Assembly: GCF_001561955.1 (NCBI RefSeq) | Contig: NZ_CP014223.1 | Location: forward strand, 1,922,001 to 1,986,000 | Length of the DNA stretch: 64,000 nt | Direction of reading: 5' to 3' | Origin: Anaerotignum propionicum DSM 1682 | GTDB taxonomy: Bacteria > Bacillota > Clostridia > Lachnospirales > Anaerotignaceae | Part shown: positions 9,521 through 17,398 of the stretch, in pieces | Numbering within the stretch: the stretch's first letter is position 1 | Layout of the letters: each line of letters starts with the position of its first letter | Translations under genes and position numbers: made by a program | The notes under the pieces: model-generated | Seen by the model: the letters and a program-made list of their open reading frames with translations, nothing else | The model's database searches: none | What the model was told of the DNA's origin: nothing

Positions 9521-9554
9521 ATTCATAACCTCCAAATCTTTTTTCATTTCTTAA

Positions 9555-10210
9555 TCAAATACAACACCATGCCCCACAAGAAGTTATTACCTTGTGGGGA
9601 CAAGTCTTGCATCTCACCAGATACAAGAGGACAGAGAATTTGTGTTTATTCAAAAATAAACTATCTGCCCTTTGTAATCGTTCTTTATATGAAGCTGTAT
9701 CGTATTTTCGGATAATGGGTATCTGAAAGAAGTCAGACCACCGAAGGTGGCTTTTGCAAAGCAAAAGTACTGAAGGATTATCCTACTGCTCGCCCCCGAT
9801 ACGGGAGTATAGAAGTTAGCTTACAGGTTTATTCATCACAAGTGATGATGCAGGCTGCATTATTCCGCCGATAGGTGTTATGACAGGTGACTAAGCTGTC
9901 CACCATATTCGCAGAATATCCCTTTTACCGTTGGACACGGATTGATGTTTTGCTTTACTTGTTGTCTTGGCATATTACACAGAACCACTGTTTTTAGAAG
10001 TCCATAGACTGATCGCTCGTACCCTTTGAAATTATCTTTTTACAAGGTGAAACACCTTGCAGGGGGTCTTGACGGTCTTACTTCGGTGCTCACACAAGTA
10101 AAGCAAAAACTTCTATACCGATATTCAATTTTCAAGCTGCAACGAGGGAATAAACCTTAGTAAATTTACCCCTCTACTATATAGGACAGAAGTAGGGCCG
10201 TTTTGAAGTA
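9555..10210 (-). other. Structured non-coding region, candidate RNA or leader
   Basis: About 650 bases without a convincing gene between the sigma-like gene and the DUF6870-like gene. It holds many short perfect inverted repeats. Arms are 9572-9580/9591-9599 (CCCCACAAG/CTTGTGGGG), 9833-9839/9842-9848 (TCATCAC/GTGATGA), 9906-9911/9915-9920 (ATATTC/GAATAT) and 10043-10049/10053-10059 (CAAGGTG/CACCTTG), plus a CCACC-TTC-GGTGG hairpin near 9738-9750. An ATG frame at 9555-9764 has no ribosome site or recognisable domain and is not called. A regulatory RNA, a long leader, or a replication/transfer origin are all possible; the sequence does not decide. Confidence 0.45.
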
Positions 10211-10214
10211 TGTT

Positions 10215-10625
10215 TTATAAAGAATTTTTTAATTCCTCTAGTTTTTTGATTACAGTATCAACTGAATACTTTACTGCTCTTTCCGAGCAATGTTCTTTTG
10301 CTGCAATTTCAGTAAAGGAATAGCCTAAAATACGATTGAGATAAAATCTTCTTTGCTGAACAGGTGTGCAGCTTTTAATCACATCAACAGCGGATTTTAA
10401 TTCTTGCCTTTGCATAGCTCTTTCTTCCAAGGATGTTGTGCGAAGGCTATGTAAATATCCAGCAATATCACTTTCCACATCTTCATCAAAAGCGTGTCTT
10501 TCTTTCTCTTTGCGCAAACGCGCAATCTCTTTTCGTTCTTCTTCAAAAAGTTCAAATATTTCAACTGAAACCTTAACTTTAATTTCTTCGCCTTGCAAAT
10601 TTGTTATTGTTACATAAAATGGCAT
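10215..10625 (-). CDS. Sigma-70 region 4-like regulator
   Basis: 136 residues from the ATG at 10625, with GGAGG eight bases upstream; the longer frame to 10694 lacks a ribosome site. The N-terminus (FYVTITNLQGEEIKVKVSVE) precedes an acidic linker. The C-terminal 60 residues form a helix-turn-helix (TPVQQRRFYLNRILGYSFTE, then IAAKEHCSERAVKYSVD) typical of sigma region 4 or YlxM-like proteins. Genes of this kind sit near the integrase end of many Tn916/Tn1549-type elements and are thought to regulate element genes. No region 2 is visible, so it is probably not a complete sigma factor. Confidence 0.8.
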   Translation of the reverse strand: MPFYVTITNLQGEEIKVKVSVEIFELFEEERKEIARLRKEKERHAFDEDVESDIAGYLHSLRTTSLEERAMQRQELKSAVDVIKSCTPVQQRRFYLNRILGYSFTEIAAKEHCSERAVKYSVDTVIKKLEELKNSL

Positions 10626-10715
10626 TATATTTTCCTCCATTATTTTGAATTTATTTTTATGGACAAATTCAAACAGGAGGAGAACGACAACCATGTGCTA
10701 CTTTTTTAAAACTGC

Positions 10716-10765
10716 AAACAGAAAACAGTGCTATACCTTTAGGGTAAAAAGGCATAACACTGTTT
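10716..10765 (-). terminator. Hairpin upstream of the sigma-like gene
   Basis: Long inverted repeat with outer arms AAACAGTG (10723-10730) and CACTGTTT (10758-10765), continued by CTATACCTTT and AAAAGGCATAA. On the minus strand it ends in GTTTTCTGTTT. It lies about 90 bases before the sigma-like start and could work as a terminator or attenuator. Confidence 0.5.
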
Positions 10766-10912
10766 AATTTAAAATTATCAGTTGTTATAATAACATTATT
10801 CGACAAAATGTAGATGTATGGCACAATAACACCTCTTGGAGGAGCTATTCTTGCCCTTGTGGTCATCCTAAGATGGCTATCATAATTCCTCAGTTGCAAC
10901 ATATAATGGCAT

Positions 10913-10954
10913 AAAAAAAACAGTGTCAGGAGCTTCTTTCAAGCGCCAGCACTG
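10913..10954 (-). terminator. Rho-independent terminator
   Basis: On the minus strand an imperfect stem CAGTGCTGGCGC / GCTCCTGACACTG is followed by eight Ts (A tract 10913-10920 on the plus strand). It terminates transcription from the copper-amine-oxidase-type gene. Confidence 0.7.
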
Positions 10955-11930
10955 CATTCTTGTTTTTATAATTTATTTACAGGATATCCCGTATAATTTC
11001 TTTATTTTAAAATGGCTTTATTTTAAAATCACATATGGACGATATGGCACAATCCTAACTCAAACCCAAACATATATCTGTACACTGTCTTAATTGTCTT
11101 GCAGAAATAAAAGAATACCATTTGGTAGGCCTGAATGCTTATTAATAGTTATATCCCTTAATAGCCATGATCGAAATGCTTCCATTGTCCACCCCGATCT
11201 CTTACCAATATCCATTTCCAGTCTGAATAAGTGCTATTGGGAGTCAATGAGCCATCGCCTCCAGAAGAATCAACATCAAACGATGACACAAGAACAATTA
11301 CCTCATCTGCATTATATTGAGAAGCTAGATATGCAAATTCTTGTTTGTCATCTCCAGCATAGACTATTTCTGTAAGCGTACAGCCCGAAAATTCTGCTTT
11401 AAAATATGCGATTACGGTATTGATGGCAGACTCTATGTCATTCTCGGAAAAGATATTTGATTTGACTGATTTTATCTCTACATTTTTTACATTACCACCA
11501 AAAACGTTAAGATTACTTTCTATTGTCGTATCTATATAGAAAGTACGAGTTGAACCGTCCCAATCTACATCTGCACCTGTCGCCTCAGCCACGAACCTTG
11601 CAGGAACAACAGTTCTGTTGTCGATAACTGTTGCCGGTACATCTAGCATCATGGCTTTATCATTTACTTTTGCTTCCTTATTATCTATTTGTAGTGTGAT
11701 AACTAAACCATCTTTAGTACCTATAATTGTTCCTGTACTTTCGTCCCATCCAACACCTAGCCCAAGTGCTTCAAAAATTGTTCTTACAGGTAACATCGTT
11801 CTTCCATTTATAACTGTAGGCTCTACATCAAACTCAAGTTTTTTTCCACATAATACTATGATGTTAGTATGATTTAGTGGACATCAAAAGTGTGACACAG
11901 TAAAATCTTATTGAAAGGATGTGTGTTCAC

Positions 11931-12212
11931 ATGACCCACAAATCAGGTAACAGGTACCCAGAAGAATTCAAACAACAAATCGTTGATCTTTATCATGCCG
12001 GCACATCAGTTACAAAGCTTGCAAGTGAATATGGCTTAATCGAGCAGACTATTTACAAATGGATTAAACTTTATTCTCCAATTGTCGAGGACGATAATGG
12101 AGCCACAGTTTCTATGAAAAAGTATAAAGAACTCCAGAAAAAGATGGCTCAACTTGAAATGGAGAATGAAATATTAAAAAAAGCTACAGCCATATTCGCA
12201 AAAAAACTATAG
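11931..12212 (+). CDS. IS3-family OrfA
   Basis: 93 residues from the ATG at 11931; an ATG at 11919 is too close to the GAAAGG ribosome site. It carries a helix-turn-helix of the transposase type (YPEEFKQQIVDLYHAGTSVT ... TIYKWIKLY) and a leucine-rich helix (YKELQKKMAQLEMENEILKK) for dimerisation. The frame ends in a run of seven As followed by a stop. That is where OrfA is expected to slip into the orfB frame to make the OrfAB transposase. Confidence 0.9.
   Translation: MTHKSGNRYPEEFKQQIVDLYHAGTSVTKLASEYGLIEQTIYKWIKLYSPIVEDDNGATVSMKKYKELQKKMAQLEMENEILKKATAIFAKKL
12200..12206 (+). promoter_or_regulatory. Probable -1 programmed frameshift site
   Basis: Seven As in a row at the end of orfA. 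A one-base backward slip here changes the frame from AKKL-stop to one reading KKTIDEIVAFIKEHQ, which runs into orfB without a stop. This is the standard IS3-family arrangement. Confidence 0.7.
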
Positions 12213-12265
12213 ACGAAATTGTTGCCTTCATAAAAGAACATCAAACTCAGTATCCTATCAATGTC

Positions 12266-13081
12266 ATGTGTAAGGTGCTTAAGATTTGTCGCAGCACTTA
12301 TTACAAACGCTTGCGTTGGGTACCATCCCTACGAGAACTGGACTGTCAGAAACTCGATAAAGAAATCCAAACAATATACTATGATAGTAAAAAACGTTAT
12401 GGCGCACCTAAAATTCAAAAGGTACTGATTTCTAATGGCAACCGTGTCAGTTTAAAACGTGTACAAAGACACATGACAGTTCTTGGATTGCGTTCTATTG
12501 TGGTTAAGAAATACCGTCATTATCCCAGCAACCAGCAAGTTATTGAACGAGAAAATATATTAAAGCAGGACTTTTCAAGCACTGGTATCAATCAAAAGTG
12601 GTGTACGGATATCACATATATCCACACATTAAAGGATGGTTGGACTTATTTGGCCTCCGTTATGGACTTCTATAGTAAAAAAATAATTGGTTGGGCATAT
12701 GGAACTTCTATGACCGCTGAGCTGGCATTGAGAGCAGTTGAAAATGCCTGCATGAATACATCAAAGCCAACAGGAATTATTCTTCACAGTGATCTCGGAA
12801 CTCAATATACAAGTGATCTGTTTGAAAAGTACCTTCTCAAGCATGGGATTCGGCATTCATTTAGCCGGAAGGGGTGTCCATACGACAATGCCTGTATTGA
12901 ATCATTTCATTCACTGCTCAAGAAAGAAGAAGTCCATCAAAAAACATATATTGATTCAAAAGATGCATTTACTGCAATCTTTGAATATATAGAATCATGG
13001 TATAACCGTAAAAGAATTCACAGCAGTTTAAATTATCAGACACCTGATGCAGTTTATCAGGCTGCCATAGGCATGGTATAA
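12266..13081 (+). CDS. IS3-family transposase OrfB (DDE)
   Basis: 271 residues from the first ATG, but the frame is open back to about 12207 and is probably expressed as a frameshift fusion with OrfA. The N-terminal HTH_21-type part (CRSTYYKR ... KRYGAPKIQKVL) precedes the rve integrase core. The three acidic residues are in WCTDITYIH, LHSDLGTQYTS and ACIESFHSLLKKEE. All catalytic residues and the usual length are present, so the element is probably still mobile. Confidence 0.93.
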   Translation: MCKVLKICRSTYYKRLRWVPSLRELDCQKLDKEIQTIYYDSKKRYGAPKIQKVLISNGNRVSLKRVQRHMTVLGLRSIVVKKYRHYPSNQQVIERENILKQDFSSTGINQKWCTDITYIHTLKDGWTYLASVMDFYSKKIIGWAYGTSMTAELALRAVENACMNTSKPTGIILHSDLGTQYTSDLFEKYLLKHGIRHSFSRKGCPYDNACIESFHSLLKKEEVHQKTYIDSKDAFTAIFEYIESWYNRKRIHSSLNYQTPDAVYQAAIGMV

Positions 13082-13202
13082 AGTCGCACTTTTGGTGTCC
13101 ACTTTATTGACATAGGTTCACTACATTAATGGAGTCATCAGCATAGGCAAAACAATTTAAAAGTAACACGAATGTTATAAATAAAAATGTTAGCTTTTTC
13201 AT

Positions 13203-13767
13203 TTTCTTTAATCCTCCTCTAATTTTATAACATTAATTAATGTCCCAGCGATACTCTTTTTCCACATATATAATAACAAATTTTGCCTAATATTTCAATA
13301 AATGTATGTAGATAGTTTAATCTTAAGTTTTGATAACCAACCGCTTTAACCAATTTAATATGGATATGCTCTTTTGAATCCCCGTTAGCCCTATCTCCTC
13401 AACCTGCCCCAAAGTTATCCTGTCAACTCCTCCTACGGCTTCCATCCAAGAAACTCACTCATCCTTATCTCACCAGCAAAAAAATCCGAGAGTCAGGGAT
13501 GCCCTCCCATCTCTCGGATTTCTCTTGTTTCAAAGTTTTTTCACGCCCCTACTTGTCCACCCTTGTCATTAACGCTATCGTCTCAACGTGGGGTGAGAGT
13601 AGCCATCAGCTATAATTTTCCTGCAAATTTTATAGTAACTGCCACGTTTCCAAGGTAGGGTGAAAGGAAAGCCCCTTCCATTTTATATCTCATAAAATCG
13701 AAAAGTTATTATATTGCGAGGTGACATCTTAAATTTCTGTGTGTAGAACATCATTTTCTTTTCCATA
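13203..13767 (-). other. Intergenic region with gene debris and a terminator
   Basis: No intact gene is seen. A short minus-strand frame near 13334-13470 (VSWMEAVGGVDRITLGQVEE and onward) looks like a degraded gene end of unknown family. A palindromic motif CGTCTCAACGTGGGGTGAG is at 13579-13597, with a looser relative near 13650. The terminator of the TIR operon is listed separately. Confidence 0.4.
13475..13521 (-). terminator. Terminator downstream of the TIR/RyR pair
   Basis: Perfect 11-bp stem AAATCCGAGAG (13482-13492) / CTCTCGGATTT (13511-13521). On the minus strand it is followed by a run of seven Ts, so it serves the operon ending at 13768. Confidence 0.8.
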
Positions 13768-15594
13768 TTATCTACCAAAAAACTCACTCCAATCAATGCG
13801 ACCTTCAGTCTTATCAGAAGTTTTTTCCTCAATTTGAAATCCTTCAGCCGCCTGCTTATCCAATCGAGAAAAATCCAGCCCCATAGAATCTTCGTTGTTT
13901 CGTCTCTGGAATTCTTTGCGAAGCAACTCTCCAATATTACTAAGTTCCTCCTGCGGTAATCTTACTCGTAAACTTGGAGGTAACTGGACAAAAACAGCCA
14001 ATCTCTGAATTAGAGGCTGCCCAAAAGGATATTCTTCTATTGACAACTGAGAGCATTCAAACTCTAGCTTGTTCGCATATTCTGATACAAAATCGCCCAA
14101 CAACCCACCATAATTCTTACTATAGATATACTCTATCTCAAAGCAAATATCATTTGATTTTTTTGCGAGCAGGTGCAATACCCGCCACTCTTCATCCATT
14201 AGACACAATAATCGATCCCATAGTTGTTTGTCCATTGTAATACCACAAGGAATATTATTTTCAATTTGAATACTCTGTCCATTTTCAACCAAATAGCCAG
14301 AGGCTTTTTTTCCGTTACTCCATTTACCGATATACTTACTTCCATCGCTATAGGTAAACTCTCCGTGTCCCGAAAAAACCCCATCAAAACGACTCTCATC
14401 CTCACTAAAAAAAACACGTCTAAAATTTTGATCACCTATTTTTTTGATTTTAACCTCCATAGGAAATCCTCTTTTGCAACCAGTTTTTTTTCCTTTACTA
14501 AAACCCCCACTATACCAGATTTCACTACCAAGATGTTTATAAATTAAAGTTCCATTTCCATATGGACTTCCTTCCATCCAGTCTCCCTCATAAGATCCAC
14601 CTTCAGCATAAAGCATGCGCCCAAATCCATCCGGCTTATTATTTCTAAACTTCCCTGCAAAGGCATCCCCGTTGCTATAACGCATATCGCCTGTTAAAGG
14701 CTTATTATTCTTGTACCATCCCCGAAACGTGGTACCATCCTCAAAAATTTCTTCACCATATAGTGCTTTCTCACCTTCAATCAGACATCCATGATAAATG
14801 CAATCGCCTTTTTCATTATATATCTTTCCGTCATTATCATGATATTGCAGCTTAAGCCAACTTCCCTGATATACTAACTTGCGTTGATCATTTTGTTCTA
14901 AATAAACCTGACCTTCCCCTAAAAACATATCACTACCGTCCCATGTACCTTCATATACTTTAACTGCAAAAGGATTTGCTGCATCTATTAAAACACCTTC
15001 TTGATAAGGAAGAAAATTTTTTTCCCAGGATGAATAGCGAGAAGTACCGTGATATTCATACTGTTTACCATTAATAGTAAACTTCAAGCAAGTGTCTTTT
15101 TCTTTTTTAGATATTTGTCGGATAGCATCAAACTTCTTACGTACTTCAAACTCTAGAGTTTCTAAAATTTTATCATTCATTTTTTTAATTGAATCACTTT
15201 TCGATGTAAAGGGTATAATATTTTGCCTGCTTAGCCAAACGATAAACTCATCTTCTGCATAGACAGTCATCTGATCATATAGCTGACTTTGCTCAAAATT
15301 ATTAGTCAGCCACAGAAAAAGTATAGCCTTTTGTGCTTCTCTTGCTGTTTCCAATTCTAGACGAACCATATCGTTCTGAGTCTCTACCATTCGTTTAATG
15401 CTTTGACATGTCAATATTGAAACAACCAGCTCAGATTCTTGAATGGCCGTTTTTATTTCTTGAGTGAAATCACCAGACAGCAAAGATTGAGTATCATAAA
15501 AAACACGATGTTTCTGATCACTCAAATCATTGTAAAAAAAATCCACAACTTGTTTATCTTCTCTTCTGTAACTTAAGAATAACTCATAATTCAT
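13768..15594 (-). CDS. TIR domain - MORN repeat protein
   Basis: 608 residues from the ATG at 15594 (GAGAGGTGG upstream); the longer frame to 15642 has no better site. Residues 1 to about 140 are a TIR domain: box 1 ELFLSYRREDK, then HRVFYDTQSLLSGDFTQEIK, and a helix NDMVRLELETAREAQ carrying the likely catalytic glutamate of NAD-cleaving TIRs. Residues about 210-450 hold eight or nine MORN-type repeats (YEGTWDGSDMFLGEGQVY, FAGKFRNNKPDGFGRMLY, YEGDWMEGSPYGNGTL, YIGKWSNGKK). A C-terminal helical domain of about 150 residues is unknown. It lies 54 bases after the membrane RyR gene in one operon. Inference: TIR makes or breaks an NAD-derived signal and MORN gives membrane or partner contact. No named defence system with this pairing is known to me. 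Confidence 0.82.
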   Translation of the reverse strand: MNYELFLSYRREDKQVVDFFYNDLSDQKHRVFYDTQSLLSGDFTQEIKTAIQESELVVSILTCQSIKRMVETQNDMVRLELETAREAQKAILFLWLTNNFEQSQLYDQMTVYAEDEFIVWLSRQNIIPFTSKSDSIKKMNDKILETLEFEVRKKFDAIRQISKKEKDTCLKFTINGKQYEYHGTSRYSSWEKNFLPYQEGVLIDAANPFAVKVYEGTWDGSDMFLGEGQVYLEQNDQRKLVYQGSWLKLQYHDNDGKIYNEKGDCIYHGCLIEGEKALYGEEIFEDGTTFRGWYKNNKPLTGDMRYSNGDAFAGKFRNNKPDGFGRMLYAEGGSYEGDWMEGSPYGNGTLIYKHLGSEIWYSGGFSKGKKTGCKRGFPMEVKIKKIGDQNFRRVFFSEDESRFDGVFSGHGEFTYSDGSKYIGKWSNGKKASGYLVENGQSIQIENNIPCGITMDKQLWDRLLCLMDEEWRVLHLLAKKSNDICFEIEYIYSKNYGGLLGDFVSEYANKLEFECSQLSIEEYPFGQPLIQRLAVFVQLPPSLRVRLPQEELSNIGELLRKEFQRRNNEDSMGLDFSRLDKQAAEGFQIEEKTSDKTEGRIDWSEFFGR

Positions 15595-15648
15595 ATAATT
15601 CCACCTCTCAACTTTTATTTTATTGTAAAAATTATTAAGCAATCAATT

Positions 15649-17067
15649 TCAATGACTGAGTGCCTGCCAATCCTTAATTCTCGCCTCATGGCTCAAATCC
15701 TTATATAACTGCAAATCACAGTGCGTCTGATGAATAGAATCTTTCTTTCCCGGTCGGTAACTCCAATTATGTAAATAATGATAACGACACCAACGAATAT
15801 GTTCTAATTCCGACAGACGTTCTAATAATTCAATGTCATTTAGTGTCCTTGATTCTGCTTTGATTAAAGGTACATTACATTTTTCAAAAGAAGTACTAGA
15901 AATATTTGAATTTCTAGTAAAGGGATCTAGTTCTTCCCATGCTGGAATATTGCTTTCTGGGTGCGCTTGCATATAAGCTTTGTGCTGAAGGCGAGCGTCT
16001 TCGATTAGTTGTTCTTGTAGGATAAATTCCTGACAACATAATTTGTTATAGCTGCCAAAGAGTGTTATCTGCGAGGGGAGAAACTTATCTTGCAGTATAC
16101 CGTCATCCCCAAGCCGAAGGCTAAATTTACATTTAGGTAAAATAGCGTTTATTCTCTGTGCAATATGCAGATTAACTTGCTGGTCATCTTCACACAGAAT
16201 TAGCATATCCATGTCACATAGATGATTTGCCCATTGATACCATGCCTCAGAATGAAAAACAACTCGATCGCCAGGAGAAGCAATGTTGTCCCAATTAAAA
16301 TGCAATGCCTGATATTCAGACCAATCTCCAAACAAATGATATTCAATAGACTGATCCCTAGTATATATGTTGCTAAGCAAACCAAAATAAAGCATTTTTT
16401 CTCCATACAAACCAGCACCAATCAAACAGATCTTAACAGAGCCCGTCTCATAGCATTTGCTACATATCCATTCAGACTGCTTTCTCCAGTACAGTTGCGC
16501 TGTCAAATCAGACAAACTAAACGGATAAAGAGCTAAGCCACTATAATTTAGGACATGCGGACTGAAGTCCTCAAGTTGGATATATACACAATCGCCTGCA
16601 CGGAAACGTTCTAAATTTTCTGAAAAAAAATGCATTGCCTCATCATCATTTTCCAGCATTATAACATGGGTATGCGCTGGTACAAAAACGTTTGTAGAGA
16701 TGACTTTTCGGCGAATCTTCTTTTGGCTAATATCCTCCAGTAAATAATGGGCTGCGCTACCTGTTCCATATATGGCAACAGTATCTGGATATAACAGTTT
16801 CCATTTGATTACAATAGCATTGGAAATTGACTTAATGGTTAAAAAAAGAGTCGTAAATGTCGCAAGAAGAGCCGTCCACCTTGCGACCTCCAAAACTGGA
16901 GTAATATGCTCTAAATCATATTCCATGCCATATAATCGTAGCGAAAAATAGACTGCATTCAGATACTCCTGCGGATATTCCTTTAAGAATCCTACCATAC
17001 CTAATATCAGTGGTACCAAAAGCAACCCACGCAAAAAACAATTTCGTAAAAATGTATTTCTCTTCAT
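15649..17067 (-). CDS. Membrane protein with NAD-binding (TrkA-N-like) and RyR domains
   Basis: 472 residues; GGAGG precedes the ATG. Two membrane segments lie near the N-terminus (about 10-27, LLLVPLILGMVGFL, and about 65-80, ALLATFTTLFLTI). A Rossmann/TrkA-N-like part follows (DTVAIYGTGSAAHYLLEDI at about 94-113 and a second VKICLIGAGLYGEKML). The C-terminus is a RyR-type domain (LSELEHIRWCRYHYLHNWSY, then KKDSIHQTHCDL and YKDLSHEARIKD). Proteins with TM, TrkA-N and RyR parts have been described in predicted nucleotide-signalling conflict systems, where RyR or Rossmann modules may sense ligands. It is the first gene of a two-gene operon with the TIR-MORN gene and is the likely membrane effector or sensor. 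Confidence 0.78.
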   Translation of the reverse strand: MKRNTFLRNCFLRGLLLVPLILGMVGFLKEYPQEYLNAVYFSLRLYGMEYDLEHITPVLEVARWTALLATFTTLFLTIKSISNAIVIKWKLLYPDTVAIYGTGSAAHYLLEDISQKKIRRKVISTNVFVPAHTHVIMLENDDEAMHFFSENLERFRAGDCVYIQLEDFSPHVLNYSGLALYPFSLSDLTAQLYWRKQSEWICSKCYETGSVKICLIGAGLYGEKMLYFGLLSNIYTRDQSIEYHLFGDWSEYQALHFNWDNIASPGDRVVFHSEAWYQWANHLCDMDMLILCEDDQQVNLHIAQRINAILPKCKFSLRLGDDGILQDKFLPSQITLFGSYNKLCCQEFILQEQLIEDARLQHKAYMQAHPESNIPAWEELDPFTRNSNISSTSFEKCNVPLIKAESRTLNDIELLERLSELEHIRWCRYHYLHNWSYRPGKKDSIHQTHCDLQLYKDLSHEARIKDWQALSH

Positions 17068-17398
17068 AAATTTCCTCCAAAATCATACTTCTTGCACAGG
17101 CTAAACAATGCTATTAATTTATGGAAAAACTAGATACTTCTTTTTAATTCTCTTTACGAAAATTACTTCGAATTAAAAAAATACTTCAATTTATGTAAAT
17201 ATTTTAGGCGCGCTCCAACTGAGTATCAATGACTTTTCGAAAAATAAGGCTGAAACCAGAATTTCTCCACACCACAGCCTCTACCTTTAGTAGTCATCCC
17301 TTATTTCTTCACCTTCTCCAACTCCGCCTCAAACTCTAATCCATCCTCAAATTCATTTAAACCAATCAACGATCTATCGATATCCCCTTTCACATATT
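17068..17398 (-). other. Non-coding gap with a stranded gene end
   Basis: Upstream of the RyR gene. At 17299-17398 the minus strand reads an open frame ending ...GLNEFEDGLEFEAELEKVKK-stop that continues from no recognisable gene. Its last part is almost the same as the gene end at 20646-20760. A possible hairpin (AGGCTG...CAGCCT followed by ATTTTT on the minus strand) lies just beyond the stop, as expected of a real gene end. Confidence 0.45.
17320..17352. repeat. 33-bp near-direct repeat, left copy
   Basis: Matches 20670-20702 at 30 of 33 positions by eye. Both copies encode FEDGLE-[FL]-EAEL on the minus strand and bracket the GHKL ATPase/nuclease gene. Confidence 0.7.

Larger units (their letters stand above)
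11859..13120 (+). mobile_element. IS3-family insertion sequence
   Basis: 1262 bp, bounded by TGA...TCA ends with inner inverted repeats GTGGACATCAAAAGTGTGAC (11877-11896) and its mate ending at 13102. It is flanked by the direct repeat CTA (11856-11858 and 13121-13123). Deleting it with one CTA restores the interrupted reading frame exactly, which fixes the ends. It carries the usual two overlapping frames, orfA and orfB, joined by a probable -1 frameshift. Confidence 0.88.
11158..13202 (-). pseudogene. Secreted copper-amine-oxidase-N-like stalk protein, split by an IS3 element
   Basis: The gene starts at an ATG at 13202 (AGGAGG upstream) with a signal peptide, MKKLTFLFITFVLLLNCFAYA. The remainder lies beyond the insertion element, 11158-11855. 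Removing the element (11859-13120) and one copy of the 3-base duplication CTA leaves a continuous 780-base frame of 259 residues, joining SINV to VLCGKKLEFDVE. The domain is the copper-amine-oxidase N-terminal-type repeat found in many cell-surface proteins (NGRTMLPVRTIFEALGLGV; NRTVVPARFVAEATGADVDW). A C-terminal globular part follows, with VDSSGGDGSLTPNSTYSDWK and WILVRD, seen in secreted Firmicute proteins of unknown role. The insertion must inactivate the gene, since the signal peptide is cut off. Confidence 0.78.

Noticed and set aside
9555-9764. 69-residue minus-strand frame with three cysteines
   Set aside because: No ribosome site and no match to the cysteine-rich KTR proteins expected near here; it crosses perfect hairpins, so it is more likely non-coding.
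10669-10902. 77-residue minus-strand frame
   Set aside because: Crosses a terminator-like inverted repeat and lacks a recognisable domain; treated as leader DNA.
13768-17067. Thoeris system
   Set aside because: A TIR gene is present, but the partner has neither the SIR2 nor the Macro effector layout of ThsA; it is a membrane Rossmann-RyR protein.
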